Shown: positions 8,569 through 17,713, counted from the stretch's first letter. The stretch: 49,197 nt of DNA from Bacteroidales bacterium (GCA_016939365.1 JAFGHD010000078.1:1-49197); one strand, 5' to 3'. The notes: a model not told the origin generated them from the sequence alone. Made by a program: numbers and translations.

Positions 8569-9302
8569 CAGTTACCGGAATCATACCTGCCCGATATGGT
8601 TCTTCTCGCTTTCCGGGCAAACCCCTGGCTATGATCCATGGGAAAAGCATGATCCGCAGAGTGTACGAGCAGGCATCTGCATGCCGGACCCTGTCACGGA
8701 TCGTAGTTGCTACAGATCATGAACAAATATTCTCCCAGGTGAGGGATTTCGGCGGGGAAGTGATGATGACATCGCCAAACCACCCCAGCGGCACCGACCG
8801 TTGCTGGGAGGTAATTGAAAAATCAGGCGATCCATGCGATGTGGTAGTCAACATCCAGGGCGACGTCCCTTTTCAGGATCCCGGGCAGATTGACCAGATG
8901 GTACGCATGTTTGAAAATCCGGAAGTCCTGATCGCATCAATGGCCGGGAAGATCACCCACCGGGGGGAACTGGAAAACCATGCCCTGGTTAAGGTGGTAA
9001 CCACTTCGAATGGAGTGGCCCTTTATTTCAGCAGGCACCCGATCCCGTTCGTCAGGGACAGTGAACCAGAACAGTGGCTGCAACATTTTACATTCCTGAA
9101 GCATATCGGTGTTTATGGTTTTCGGAGGCACATTCTTGAGCAGTTGGTACACCTTCCTGTGAGCAACCTGGAAAAGGCCGAATCGCTGGAGCAGCTCAGA
9201 TGGCTGGAGAACGGCTTCCCGGTTCACATACTCCTCACCGAAGGTGATTCACCATCGGTCGATACGCCCGATGATTTATCAAAACTTTTAAACAAGCCTT
9301 GA
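8565..9302 (+). CDS. kdsB: 3-deoxy-manno-octulosonate cytidylyltransferase (CMP-Kdo synthetase)
   Basis: KdsB activates Kdo with CTP for lipopolysaccharide inner-core synthesis in the cytoplasm. The 245-residue protein begins GIIPARYGSSRFPGKPL, the nucleotide-binding signature, and has the usual family length. The ATG at 8565 overlaps the previous stop, while the frame extending to 8451 belongs to the lipoprotein region. The motif usually written QGDEP reads NIQGDVPF: the metal-ligand aspartate is kept but the neighbouring acidic residue is valine. The rest (SGTDRCWE, FLKHIGVYGFR, EKAESLEQLRWLENG) is canonical, so I expect it to be active. Confidence 0.95.
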   Translation: MTVTGIIPARYGSSRFPGKPLAMIHGKSMIRRVYEQASACRTLSRIVVATDHEQIFSQVRDFGGEVMMTSPNHPSGTDRCWEVIEKSGDPCDVVVNIQGDVPFQDPGQIDQMVRMFENPEVLIASMAGKITHRGELENHALVKVVTTSNGVALYFSRHPIPFVRDSEPEQWLQHFTFLKHIGVYGFRRHILEQLVHLPVSNLEKAESLEQLRWLENGFPVHILLTEGDSPSVDTPDDLSKLLNKP

Positions 9303-9322
9303 AGCGCCCTCCTGATTTTTAT

Positions 9323-9330
9323 TAATTTAG
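9323..9330 (+). promoter_or_regulatory. Probable -7 box for the HU/SPOR gene
   Basis: TAATTTAG (one mismatch to TAnnTTTG) lies 9 bases before the ATG at 9340. A TTG at 9299-9301 is 21 bases upstream. The leader would be very short. Confidence 0.35.
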
Positions 9331-9339
9331 CTTCCCGAT

Positions 9340-10353
9340 ATGAATTCTACCGAAAAGGAATCGGATATACCGCGGTATATCAGCAGGTTGCTATACCGGA
9401 ATGACTGTGTCATCCTTCCCGGTTTCGGCGGATTCATAGCCGAACGGATCCCGGCGCGCATCCACAGGATCACTCATACCTTCCATCCCCCCTTCAGGAG
9501 CGTGATGTTCAACTCCCGGATCATTGCCGATGACGGACTGCTCACCCACGCCATCTCGGCTGAGGAAAACAAAGACTATTCAGTGGTACGGGAAGAAGTA
9601 TCCCGCTTTGTCAGTCTCTGCAAAAGAAGGCTGGAAGAAGGTCGAATGGTGAAAATGGGGCATATCGGGACTTTCAGGATCGGCCAGGAAAACAAGCTCC
9701 TTTTCGAACCGGATCACACGGTCAATTATCTCGAAGATTCATATGGTCTGGCTCCCGTAACCGTTCCTCCCGTCTCACGCATCAGCCGGACCGTCAGAAA
9801 AGAAATGGTTTTCAAAGACAGGCATCCTGCCGCAAAAGAGATCCGCAAATCCGTAAAATACCATCGGATATTCTGGGCCATTATCCCCCTGGTGCTGTTG
9901 GGACTCTGGTGGTTTCTGCAACCCGGACTCTTCCGGACGGTAACCGAAACGGGTGTCTTTCCGGGAGAAGTCCTGATGGCTCCCGGAAGCGGGGAAACGG
10001 TGGAAACGGCAGCAAATGGAAAACCGGAGACAGACCCCGGACCGGCAACCGGCCAAAATGTACCGCCTTCAACATCAGTTCCGGAAGAGGTTCCGAATGA
10101 CCGGGCTGATCTCATGATCGATGAGACTGCGCGTTATGTCGTGATCGGCGGGGCTTTCAGAGATACTGAAAATGCTGAAAAACTGTTGCTAACGCTGCGC
10201 CAGAAAGGATATCCGGCAGGATATGCCGGAACTACCCGCACAGGTTTGCTGATGGTGGCATACTATGCAAGCAATATCAGGAGTGAGGCTCTGAAGGCCC
10301 TTTCGGAGGTCAGAAACACTGAAAACCTTTCGGCCTGGCTTCTGGTCAGATAA
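9340..10353 (+). CDS. HU-CCDC81-like and SPOR domain membrane protein
   Basis: The 337-residue protein has an N-terminal region (residues about 8-140, from YISRLLYRNDCVILPGFGGFIAE) of the HU/CCDC81 type found throughout Bacteroidota. One transmembrane helix follows (about 178-196, IFWAIIPLVLLGLWWFLQP), then a low-complexity periplasmic linker. The C-terminal SPOR-like domain (about 263-337, YVVIGGAFRDTENAEKLL) should bind denuded peptidoglycan at division sites. The topology suggests a cytoplasmic HU-like module tethered to a periplasmic peptidoglycan sensor, so a link between the nucleoid and the cell wall is a plausible inference. It follows kdsB by 37 bases. Confidence 0.85.
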   Translation: MNSTEKESDIPRYISRLLYRNDCVILPGFGGFIAERIPARIHRITHTFHPPFRSVMFNSRIIADDGLLTHAISAEENKDYSVVREEVSRFVSLCKRRLEEGRMVKMGHIGTFRIGQENKLLFEPDHTVNYLEDSYGLAPVTVPPVSRISRTVRKEMVFKDRHPAAKEIRKSVKYHRIFWAIIPLVLLGLWWFLQPGLFRTVTETGVFPGEVLMAPGSGETVETAANGKPETDPGPATGQNVPPSTSVPEEVPNDRADLMIDETARYVVIGGAFRDTENAEKLLLTLRQKGYPAGYAGTTRTGLLMVAYYASNIRSEALKALSEVRNTENLSAWLLVR

Positions 10354-10382
10354 GAACCTCCCATCCCCTCCCCAATTCGGTT

Positions 10383-10390
10383 TATTTTTG
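10383..10390 (+). promoter_or_regulatory. Bacteroidota -7 box for the trmB fusion gene
   Basis: TATTTTTG exactly matches TAnnTTTG and ends 24 bases before the GTG start at 10415. No -33 TTTG is seen. Confidence 0.5.
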
Positions 10391-10414
10391 CGAACGAAAT
10401 AAGGATTACGCAAC

Positions 10415-11479
10415 GTGTCGAAAAACAAGCTGCAGAAATTCGCAGAAAATGCCACTTTCCCGCACCTCATCCAACCCACAAAGGAGGAGATGTTCAGGGG
10501 CTTCCCGTTGAAAAACAGATGGAACCATGATTTCTTTCAGGTGGATCAGCCCATCACCCTGGAGTTGGGATGTGGCAAAGGGGAATATACCGTCGGGCTG
10601 GCCCAATCATATCCGGAACGGAATTTCATCGGCGTTGACCGGAAGGGAGCACGCATGTGGCGGGGCGCCAGGACCACACTCGATAACAAACTCACCAATG
10701 CAGGTTTCCTGAGGATACCGATCGATTTTATCGACCTCTGCTTCGGAGAGAATGAGGTGGATGAGATATGGATGACCTTTCCCGATCCCCAGCCCAAAAA
10801 ACGACAGATCAAACGAAGGCTTACCAGTCCCGGCTTTCTTGAGAAATACCGGCGGATACTCCGCCCGGGAGGCCTCATCCATCTGAAAACGGATAACACC
10901 CTCATCTTTGACTATACAATTGAGACGTTAAGGCAGCTGGGGCACCGTCTTTACTTCTATACCCATGATCTTTACGGATCGGAAAAAGGCGGTGATGCCT
11001 CCGGGATAAAGACCCATTATGAATCCATGTTCCTCGCCGAAGGGAAGAAGATCGCATACCTGTGCTTTTCCTTCAACGATACAAAAGCCCATGAGCGTCA
11101 GAGGAATTCCTTATCCCATCCCGAGTACGAACCATCGTTTTTTGAGAGGGTATATCAGGTAGTCAGAATGGTACCTTATGGCCGTGTGACGTCATACGGG
11201 GCCATTGCCACTTTCCTGGGAAGTGGCCAGTCGGCCAGGATGGTCGGCTGGGCCATGAATGCATCTCATACCTCGGCGGCTTCCGTACCCGCTCACCGTG
11301 TCGTTAACCGCAATGGTATGCTTACCGGCAAACATCACTTCGGGGGACCTTCGGTCATGGAGCAACTGCTTGAGAACGAAGGGATCAGGGTTAAAGAAGA
11401 CAGGATCACTGACTTCAAAAGGCTCTTCTGGGATCCGGCGAGAGAGATCACCGGAGACCCTCCTGCACCGGAAGGTTAA
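10415..11479 (+). CDS. trmB: tRNA (guanine-N7-)-methyltransferase fused to an alkyltransferase-like (ATL) domain
   Basis: The 354-residue open frame joins two proteins. Residues 1 to about 225 are TrmB, which makes m7G46 in tRNA from SAM: the SAM-binding LELGCGKGEY is at 49-58, followed by the family motif FPDPQPKKRQIKRR and GGLIHLKTDN. Residues about 240-345 are the DNA-binding half of the O6-alkylguanine transferase fold (VPYGRVTSYGAIA, SARMVGWAMN). The active-site P-C-H-R-V reads VPAHRVVN, with alanine 293 in place of the acceptor cysteine, so this half should flag or bind alkylated DNA rather than repair it. The start is GTG at 10415. The linker is short and charged, with no stop codon. 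It converges with the Omp28-like gene at a 12-base gap. Confidence 0.9.
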   Translation: MSKNKLQKFAENATFPHLIQPTKEEMFRGFPLKNRWNHDFFQVDQPITLELGCGKGEYTVGLAQSYPERNFIGVDRKGARMWRGARTTLDNKLTNAGFLRIPIDFIDLCFGENEVDEIWMTFPDPQPKKRQIKRRLTSPGFLEKYRRILRPGGLIHLKTDNTLIFDYTIETLRQLGHRLYFYTHDLYGSEKGGDASGIKTHYESMFLAEGKKIAYLCFSFNDTKAHERQRNSLSHPEYEPSFFERVYQVVRMVPYGRVTSYGAIATFLGSGQSARMVGWAMNASHTSAASVPAHRVVNRNGMLTGKHHFGGPSVMEQLLENEGIRVKEDRITDFKRLFWDPAREITGDPPAPEG

Positions 11480-11491
11480 ATAACGTAATGT

Positions 11492-13141
11492 CTATTGCTT
11501 CACGAGCTTGCAGCTATGGATGTCATCACCGGAATATACTTTGAGGTAGTAAATACCGGGAGTCAGGCCATCCCCGGGGATCTCATACCGGGCCTGCCCG
11601 CAGGTGACCGGCAAATTGGAAGCCTGAATGATCATCCGTCCCTGACCGTCAAACAACCGGACCTCTGCCATGCGGCCGGCCGAAGGCTGGATGGTCACCA
11701 CCGCGCTGTTTTCAAACGGATTCGGTGTTACACTTACTTGTGATTCAACCTCACCGGATAAAACGAATCCTGTCATCATGGTGTTGAACTGCACTTCCAT
11801 GACAGACCCAAAGTCGTTTCCCTGTGCAAAGACCTGCTGACCGGCGTCTGCGAGCTTGAAGATGCCTGCGCCTTCCAGCCCGTTTCCACCGGCATCATGA
11901 ATGACAAAACGGTAACAATCGGGCTGGGAGAGTTCCAACTGCTCGATCACATTACCATTCGGCTGGGTGTAGGGGCCTCCGGAATACAGCACATTCCCAC
12001 CCGAATCCTTCAGTTCCCAGGTGGTTTCGCCGGGATTTCCGTCCAGCTTCATGATGAAGTAAACCGGTGCGGTCACCTCCGGAGCCTCGGCAAAGGAAAA
12101 CTCTGTTGAATTGTTCTGGGGGTACTGGTCGGGTTGTCCGTTGGGATTCCCGGCCGTCACCGTAATCAGATTGGTACTCTGGATGGTCATGGTCACTTCC
12201 GGAAGAGTCACCTCCTCAGACTCCAGGTAGGGCAGGTTGCCGTTCCAGGTATAGGTGACGGGACCGGCTCCATTTACGACATACTCCAGCTCGAGTGAAG
12301 TAAGATTTTCCGCTCCGAAGTTGGATATGGTGGCGCGGGGTGTGAATATGCCGTCACAGATCATGTAGGGAACATAACGGATATCCCCTACCGAAGCATC
12401 GTAATTGTTGGATGTCCCAAAATCCATCAGGTCTGTCCTGGTTCCCTGCAATACCTCCTTGTTCGCGAGGTTCTGAACGAAAGCCACTATTTCACAGTGT
12501 TCAGCAACCCAGCCGGACTGCAGGGAGAATGTAACATCCACCTGCTGGACATTGGAGGAGGTAAAATCCAGGGAAGTGCCGCTCTGATTGGGGAACATCC
12601 TCCTTTCGACGAAGTTGAGTTCATCCATCCCCTGCCAGAACTTGGGAATGTGTGATTCGGTCAGGACTAGGTGAAGCACCAGGTTTGTGGCAGTGGTGGC
12701 AGCCACCTTTTCGACGGTCACAGTCAGGTCATAATCCACGAGGCCTGAATGGGTCCCCTCGATGTCGATAGTAAAAGAGCTGGGAATGACGATCCGCTGA
12801 TTGTATTTCGCCAGGTACTGGGGATACATGCTCACCGTACTGCTGCCTCCCACAACCTGGAGCAAACCATCAAAAACTGCCGTAGGGAACCCTGTGATGT
12901 TGTAATAGGAAATCCGGGCCAGGGCGTAACTATTCTGGTATTCGTCGCCGCTATGATACTCGATCACGGCGACATCATGCCCGTTGGAGACCAGGTCATC
13001 GGCTCCCATGGCCGCACCCGGACAATAGGGACACCACGTTCCCGTCCCGATCTCGACGACCACCTTGTCACGCTGCACCTGTTGTGATAACACGAAAAAC
13101 GACAGGCTACAAAACGCAAGGATTGCAATGGATTTTTTCAT
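11492..13141 (-). CDS. Omp28-like thioredoxin-fold protein with T9SS type A tail
   Basis: The 549-residue protein has a signal peptide (residues 1-20, ending FFVLSQ) and an Omp28-family thioredoxin-like domain. Its redox motif WCPYC (C37, C40) sits in EIGTGTWCPYCPG, followed by a cis-proline-like ITGFPTAVFDG near residue 85. A beta-sandwich region follows, then a carbohydrate-binding-like segment (CYRFVIHDAGGNGLEGAG) around 410-425. The last 80 residues (VTPNPFENSAVV to GIYYLKVYSGDDIHSCKLVKQ) are a type A sorting tail, so it should cross the outer membrane by T9SS and be released or anchored. It lies 15 bases downstream of a paralogue and is probably in the same transcript. A role as a surface thiol oxidoreductase is inferred. 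Confidence 0.85.
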   Translation of the reverse strand: MKKSIAILAFCSLSFFVLSQQVQRDKVVVEIGTGTWCPYCPGAAMGADDLVSNGHDVAVIEYHSGDEYQNSYALARISYYNITGFPTAVFDGLLQVVGGSSTVSMYPQYLAKYNQRIVIPSSFTIDIEGTHSGLVDYDLTVTVEKVAATTATNLVLHLVLTESHIPKFWQGMDELNFVERRMFPNQSGTSLDFTSSNVQQVDVTFSLQSGWVAEHCEIVAFVQNLANKEVLQGTRTDLMDFGTSNNYDASVGDIRYVPYMICDGIFTPRATISNFGAENLTSLELEYVVNGAGPVTYTWNGNLPYLESEEVTLPEVTMTIQSTNLITVTAGNPNGQPDQYPQNNSTEFSFAEAPEVTAPVYFIMKLDGNPGETTWELKDSGGNVLYSGGPYTQPNGNVIEQLELSQPDCYRFVIHDAGGNGLEGAGIFKLADAGQQVFAQGNDFGSVMEVQFNTMMTGFVLSGEVESQVSVTPNPFENSAVVTIQPSAGRMAEVRLFDGQGRMIIQASNLPVTCGQARYEIPGDGLTPGIYYLKVYSGDDIHSCKLVKQ

Positions 13142-13156
13142 ATTGGCATAAATTAC

Positions 13157-14842
13157 TTATTTGATGACAAGCTTGCGGGTGACAGTACCGGAAGGAGTTT
13201 CCAGGAGGATATAATAAATCCCCCCTGAAAGTTCAGATAAATCCACAGACCTGACAAGCCTCCCCGGAGGCACGGCTTTTTCGTGCAGATTCAGATGTTC
13301 CTGACCGAGGCTGTTCACAAGACGGATGCTGATATCCCCTTCCCGGGACAGGTCAACAGTAAACGTTACGGTCTGATCTGCCGGATTAGGCGCCACAAGG
13401 ATGTCCGGAGCAGCCGTTAATTCCGAACCGATGCCTGTATATAATCCCACCTTGAAATAGGTGGAATCCCTCCAGGTAAAAATCCCGCCCTTCGCCAGCT
13501 CGATGTTGTTGTCATAAACACCCCAGGCCCCCTGACCGTTCTGGCAGCACAGCCCGTTGCCACCGGCGTCATAAATGGTGAACTTATAGCATTCAGGATC
13601 AGGAAGGTCGAATATCTCCTGATAAATATGACCCGGCTCAGCATAAGGCCCTCCTGATAAAATTACCTGCCCGGAGGAATTACTGATGTCCCATGTCGTC
13701 TCCTGCGGATTGTTGTCGGTGATCACGATCACCTTGATATTGGTCTCAGCAACAGGTGCCATTTCAAATTCATATTCCAGCGTATCATTTTTCGGGTAGT
13801 CATCAGCCATAGCGCTCGGGCTGTCGGAAAAAACCTGGATCACATCCTCCTCCAGCAGGCTGAAGGGCGATTCATCCAGAATAACGGTCTCGCTCTTGAG
13901 GAAAGCGAGATTCCCAGTCCATGAATAATCATGTAATTCACCCCCATTCACACGATAGTGGATTATCAGGGAGGTCAGAACAGACGAGCCGTTGTTGCGG
14001 ATGGTAACGGCAGGCCGTATCATACCTGAGCAGTTGTGTTCCGGCACATCGAGAATGGCCAGGATCTCTGCATCGTGGTTGTAAGGGGCGGCAAAGAGCG
14101 TTTCAGAGCCGTTCACTGCCTGGTGTATCTCCTTGGTACCGCTGTTTTGAACAAATCCCACGGTGGCAATTTCATCCACATTGTAAACGTTGGCAAATTG
14201 CCATGCTGACTGAAGGATGACATAATCTCCTGGAGTGAAAGACGTGGGAAGATGGGCCCCCGATTTTTTGGGAAGCAGCTTCTTCATTACCTTGTAAAAA
14301 TTCTTCTCTCCATTGCTTCCGGTCGGGGAGCTGAACTGTATGTGTTCCTCAATAACGGCCATAAAGGCCACCAGTGTTCCCGACACACCATCCGAAGCTT
14401 TGATCAGCATCGTAACGTAAACCGAATCTTTCGCCGGAGTGATATCCTGATAAAGGAAAAGCTCAAAAGGAGAAGGCTCCGCATACCTTGCATTTACCTG
14501 GTTGATACCCCAGTTTTGCGGATGCCCGCTGAAGAAATTTCCGTCCAGCACGGAATGGGGCACAGAAGAGACATTATAGAGGGAAACGCGGTCATTGACA
14601 TCCTCGGTATTGTGAAGGTACATGGGATCATATCCGGGCCAGCTCACGTGATATTTGATGGCTGTAATCTTGTCAGGATGGGCAGTGAGCAATGCCTCTA
14701 TGATCGGATTCCACGTCGCACATGGAGGGCATGAGGCCTGGGTGAAATGCTCAAGCAGTAACAGCCTCTGGGATTGGGCCTGAACCGACATTAAGGACGC
14801 ATAATAGATAAAACAGGCAAACAGGATTCTTTTCTCTGTCAT
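13157..14842 (-). CDS. Omp28-like thioredoxin-fold protein with T9SS type A tail (paralogue)
   Basis: A 561-residue paralogue of the downstream gene, sharing the same order of parts: signal peptide (1-23, ending VQAQS), thioredoxin-like domain with SCPPC (C38, C41), a beta-sandwich region, the CYKFTIYDAGGNGLCCQNG segment near 430, and a type A sorting tail ending GGIYYILLETPSGTVTRKLVIK. I chose the ATG at 14842 because the signal sequence begins there; the frame to 14923 adds residues with no signal character. A near-consensus TATCTTTA box is at 14894-14901 on this strand. The two redox loops differ (CPYC against CPPC), suggesting different redox potentials or partners. Confidence 0.85.
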   Translation of the reverse strand: MTEKRILFACFIYYASLMSVQAQSQRLLLLEHFTQASCPPCATWNPIIEALLTAHPDKITAIKYHVSWPGYDPMYLHNTEDVNDRVSLYNVSSVPHSVLDGNFFSGHPQNWGINQVNARYAEPSPFELFLYQDITPAKDSVYVTMLIKASDGVSGTLVAFMAVIEEHIQFSSPTGSNGEKNFYKVMKKLLPKKSGAHLPTSFTPGDYVILQSAWQFANVYNVDEIATVGFVQNSGTKEIHQAVNGSETLFAAPYNHDAEILAILDVPEHNCSGMIRPAVTIRNNGSSVLTSLIIHYRVNGGELHDYSWTGNLAFLKSETVILDESPFSLLEEDVIQVFSDSPSAMADDYPKNDTLEYEFEMAPVAETNIKVIVITDNNPQETTWDISNSSGQVILSGGPYAEPGHIYQEIFDLPDPECYKFTIYDAGGNGLCCQNGQGAWGVYDNNIELAKGGIFTWRDSTYFKVGLYTGIGSELTAAPDILVAPNPADQTVTFTVDLSREGDISIRLVNSLGQEHLNLHEKAVPPGRLVRSVDLSELSGGIYYILLETPSGTVTRKLVIK

Positions 14843-15177
14843 GGTACTGTAATTTGAGTTATGATGCGGGAAATATCTAAATATTTCGGATTGTAAAGAT
14901 AAATTTTTTCTTTGTAATTCCATTCCTGCATGTGATGCTCATTTCCGCCGGGCAGAAAGCTTTTCAATGACTGATGCCCGGTATCTCTGACCAGTTCCGT
15001 AAGAAATTTCGGGCATGGAAACATATTGTTGAGAGAGCCATCTACGAAGTACACTTTCATTCACCCACCCATTCACCGTTTTTTAGCATGATTTTTGTGC
15101 TATACTAACGGAAAATACAGAAAAAGCAACCTTCTCGGGTGAAGGTTTGTCTTTTTGATAGAATCCAAACAAAACAA
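14843..15177. other. 335-base divergent intergenic region
   Basis: AT-rich region between the Omp28-like pair (minus) and the repeat-type T9SS cargo (plus). It holds a near-consensus minus-strand -7 box, TATCTTTA, at 14894-14901. A 73-codon minus-strand frame beginning at 15060 runs through it but overlaps the downstream gene's start and shows no recognisable features, so I do not call it. No clear plus-strand promoter, RNA gene or repeat is seen. Confidence 0.6.
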
Positions 15178-16320
15178 ATGCATATGATTCGAATTATACT
15201 ATCCTTACTCCTCTTTTCAGGAATGGCTGCAATCAGCCAGGGACAAAGCCTGCTGCTGTCCACGGGCTCGGGGAACCTTGCACCGAACGGTGTCATTGGT
15301 GTGGATGGTGATCTGAGCGGCAATCCTGCGGTGGCACATATTTATATCACCAATACCGGTTCCAGCCCCATCACGGTGAAGGTTAAAAAGATCGAGAACT
15401 ACCTGGTGGATGGAGCTTCGGCATCCATGTGCTGGGCTGGCAACTGTTACCCTCCGGATGTATACGTCACACCCCTGGGACTCACCCTGGCACCCGGGGA
15501 AACCAATACCGACAGCTTCAGCGGCGATCTGTTCCCCGGTACGAATGGGGGGATCAGTTCGGTATCTTTTGTCTTCTTTGATGAAAACAACACGGCCGAT
15601 TCAGTGATGGCGGTGGTCAACTACCTCATACGCTCAGGCGTCCAAAACCTCTCCCTCTCATGGGCCGAAGGTACCATCCCGGACAACGGAACCATCTCCT
15701 TACCCGGTCACCCCTCGGATGAGAAGATCGATGCTTTCGTTTTCGCCACCAACAATTCAGCGGCACCCATCGATGTTAAAGTTAGGAAAATCGAAACCTT
15801 CCTCATCCCCAATTCCGTCAACGTTTTTTGCTGGGGACTCTGCTATGATCCGAGCACATATGTGTCCACCGTATCGGTCACGATCGGTGCTGGCGCAACC
15901 AACAACAACGGTTTTCATGGAGAATACTATCCCAATCTGATGGCAGGTATCTCAGGCATTACATATGTATTCTTCAATGAAGCCGACCCCTCTGATTTCG
16001 TTGCAGTAAACGTCAATTACGAGGCCGTCATGACCAGCAGCATCACCGACCTGAACGGCACCGGGGGCAAACTCACAGTAAGTGCCTATCCCAATCCTGC
16101 CGTATCACAGGTAAAGTTCAGCTATGACCTGGGCGATGTGCATTCGGCCAGAATAGTGGTGTATAGCCTTCTGGGAAATATTGTCAAGGAATTTACGGTC
16201 AATGAGGAAACAGGGGAGGTCATATGGGATGTATCCGGACTGGATGAAGGGCTCTATTTCTATTCCCTGCTCTGGGGAAACGAGACCCTGAAAACACAGA
16301 AACTGGTCATCAACCGCTGA
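15178..16320 (+). CDS. T9SS type A cargo built from two internal repeats with paired cysteines
   Basis: A protein of 380 residues from the ATG at 15178 (MHMIRIILSLLLFSG, signal peptide to about residue 24); an ATG two codons later is equally possible. Two tandem repeats of about 130 residues follow. Each has DVKV-or-TVKV-R/K-K-I-E-x-F/Y-L, then CWxGxCYxPxxYV (C85/C90 and C218/C222), then an F-x-G-x-x-x-P-x-x-x-x-G-I-S-x-x-x-x-V-F-F-x-E/D segment. The C-terminal 75 residues (VSAYPNPAVSQVKFSYDLG to GLYFYSLLWGNETLKTQKLVINR) are a type A T9SS tail. I do not recognise the repeat as a named family. It is followed by a strong bidirectional terminator shared with metK. Confidence 0.8.
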   Translation: MHMIRIILSLLLFSGMAAISQGQSLLLSTGSGNLAPNGVIGVDGDLSGNPAVAHIYITNTGSSPITVKVKKIENYLVDGASASMCWAGNCYPPDVYVTPLGLTLAPGETNTDSFSGDLFPGTNGGISSVSFVFFDENNTADSVMAVVNYLIRSGVQNLSLSWAEGTIPDNGTISLPGHPSDEKIDAFVFATNNSAAPIDVKVRKIETFLIPNSVNVFCWGLCYDPSTYVSTVSVTIGAGATNNNGFHGEYYPNLMAGISGITYVFFNEADPSDFVAVNVNYEAVMTSSITDLNGTGGKLTVSAYPNPAVSQVKFSYDLGDVHSARIVVYSLLGNIVKEFTVNEETGEVIWDVSGLDEGLYFYSLLWGNETLKTQKLVINR

Positions 16321-16350
16321 CGGCTCTGACCCTGAATCTATTGGGTATAA

Positions 16351-16411
16351 AAAAAAGGCTGCCTCAAATCAATGAATTAAACAGCATTTTGAGACAGCCT
16401 TGTTTTTATTT
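16351..16411. terminator. Bidirectional intrinsic terminator between T9SS cargo and metK
   Basis: The arms AAGGCTGCCTCAAAT (16355-16369) and ATTTTGAGACAGCCTT (16386-16401) pair with one mismatch. They are flanked by an A-run on the left and a T-run on the right, so the element can stop transcription from both convergent genes. Confidence 0.85.
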
Positions 16412-17713
16412 TCAGATTTTGAATTCCTTCTTCAGGATATCTACGTAATCAAGCTTTTCCCAGGCAAAGAAATCTGCCTGCCGGTAAATTTTTTCCTTTC
16501 CGTTCACCATCTTTGTATAGGTTTCATCATTCTGATAGTAAACCTCCACCTCAGCAGTGAAAGGATCTCTTCCGAAGTGGCCGTAGGTAGTAGATGGCAG
16601 GAATACAGGGTTTTTGAGTCTGAACCTCTCTACGATGGCAAAAGGCCTCATGTCGAAGATCTCTTGAACCCGGAGGGCGATGGCTGAGTCCTTCATACTC
16701 TCGCCGTGATTGTTTTTCAGACGGCATGTCCCGAACGTATCGACATGAAGTCCGACAGGCTTTGCGACACCAATGGCATAGGCGACCTGTACCAGTACCT
16801 CATCGGCTATTCCGGCGGCAACTATATTCTTGGCCATATGACGGGCTGCATAAGCAGCAGACCGGTCGACCTTGGAGGCATCCTTTCCGGAGAATGCGCC
16901 ACCGCCGTGGGGGCATTTGCCGCCATAGGTGTCCACAATGATCTTACGGCCGGTCAATCCGGTATCACCGTGCGGCCCACCGATCACAAATTTTCCGGTG
17001 GGATTGACCCACAGCTTGAAATCATCCCTGAACAGCAACCCGATCCTTGCAGGCATGGTTGCTTTTGCCCGTGGAATCAATATATTCCTGATATCGTTCT
17101 CAATGATCCTATGCATCTCCTTCTCACCACCGAACTCGTCATGTTGGGTCGAGACCACAATGGTATCCACACGGAGGGGATGGTGATCGTCGTCATACTC
17201 AATGGTAACCTGTGATTTCGAATCAGGTCTCAGGTAGGTCATCTGGTTCCCCTCTCTACGGATGGCGGCCAGTTCCTGAAGGAGGATGTGGGCAACCTCT
17301 ATGGGCATCGGCATGAAGTTATCCATCTCGCGTGTCGCATAACCGAACATCATACCCTGGTCGCCTGCACCCTGCTCCTCCTTCTGCTCCTTCACTACCC
17401 CCTGCCGGATATCCGGGGCCTGATCATGGATGGTCGTAATGACGCCGCACGATTCAGAATCGAACCTGTAATCCGATTTGGTATAACCGATCCGGCGGAT
17501 CGTGTCCCTTGCCACGCGCTCAATTTCAACGTACCCTATGGTGTGGACCTCCCCGCTGCAGATCACAAGACCGGTCGTCACCATCGTCTCACATGCCACC
17601 TTGGATTCGGGGTCCCATCTGAGAAATTCATCCAGCAAGGCATCCGATATCTGGTCTGCCACCTTGTCCGGGTGACCTTCCGAAACAGATTCTGATGTTA
17701 AGAGATATCCCAT
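16412..17713 (-). CDS. metK: S-adenosylmethionine synthetase
   Basis: MetK makes SAM from methionine and ATP in the cytoplasm. The 433-residue protein starts [21 protein letters not shown], with the methionine/ATP-site histidine in GHPDK, and contains the phosphate-binding [18 protein letters not shown] loop and [16 protein letters not shown]. It is longer than the enterobacterial enzyme (about 384), as is normal for Bacteroidota. A perfect -7 box (TATCTTTG) lies 73 bases upstream. The intervening leader contains a hairpin with a T-run, so either gldA terminates here or the metK leader can be attenuated. I looked for the usual SAM riboswitch features in the 96-base gap and saw none. Confidence 0.97.
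   Translation of the reverse strand: MGYLLTSESVSEGHPDKVADQISDALLDEFLRWDPESKVACETMVTTGLVICSGEVHTIGYVEIERVARDTIRRIGYTKSDYRFDSESCGVITTIHDQAPDIRQGVVKEQKEEQGAGDQGMMFGYATREMDNFMPMPIEVAHILLQELAAIRREGNQMTYLRPDSKSQVTIEYDDDHHPLRVDTIVVSTQHDEFGGEKEMHRIIENDIRNILIPRAKATMPARIGLLFRDDFKLWVNPTGKFVIGGPHGDTGLTGRKIIVDTYGGKCPHGGGAFSGKDASKVDRSAAYAARHMAKNIVAAGIADEVLVQVAYAIGVAKPVGLHVDTFGTCRLKNNHGESMKDSAIALRVQEIFDMRPFAIVERFRLKNPVFLPSTTYGHFGRDPFTAEVEVYYQNDETYTKMVNGKEKIYRQADFFAWEKLDYVDILKKEFKI

Noticed and set aside
14839-15060. 73-residue frame on the minus strand upstream of the Omp28-like pair
   Set aside because: No recognisable features; it spans a promoter-like region and overlaps the downstream gene's start.
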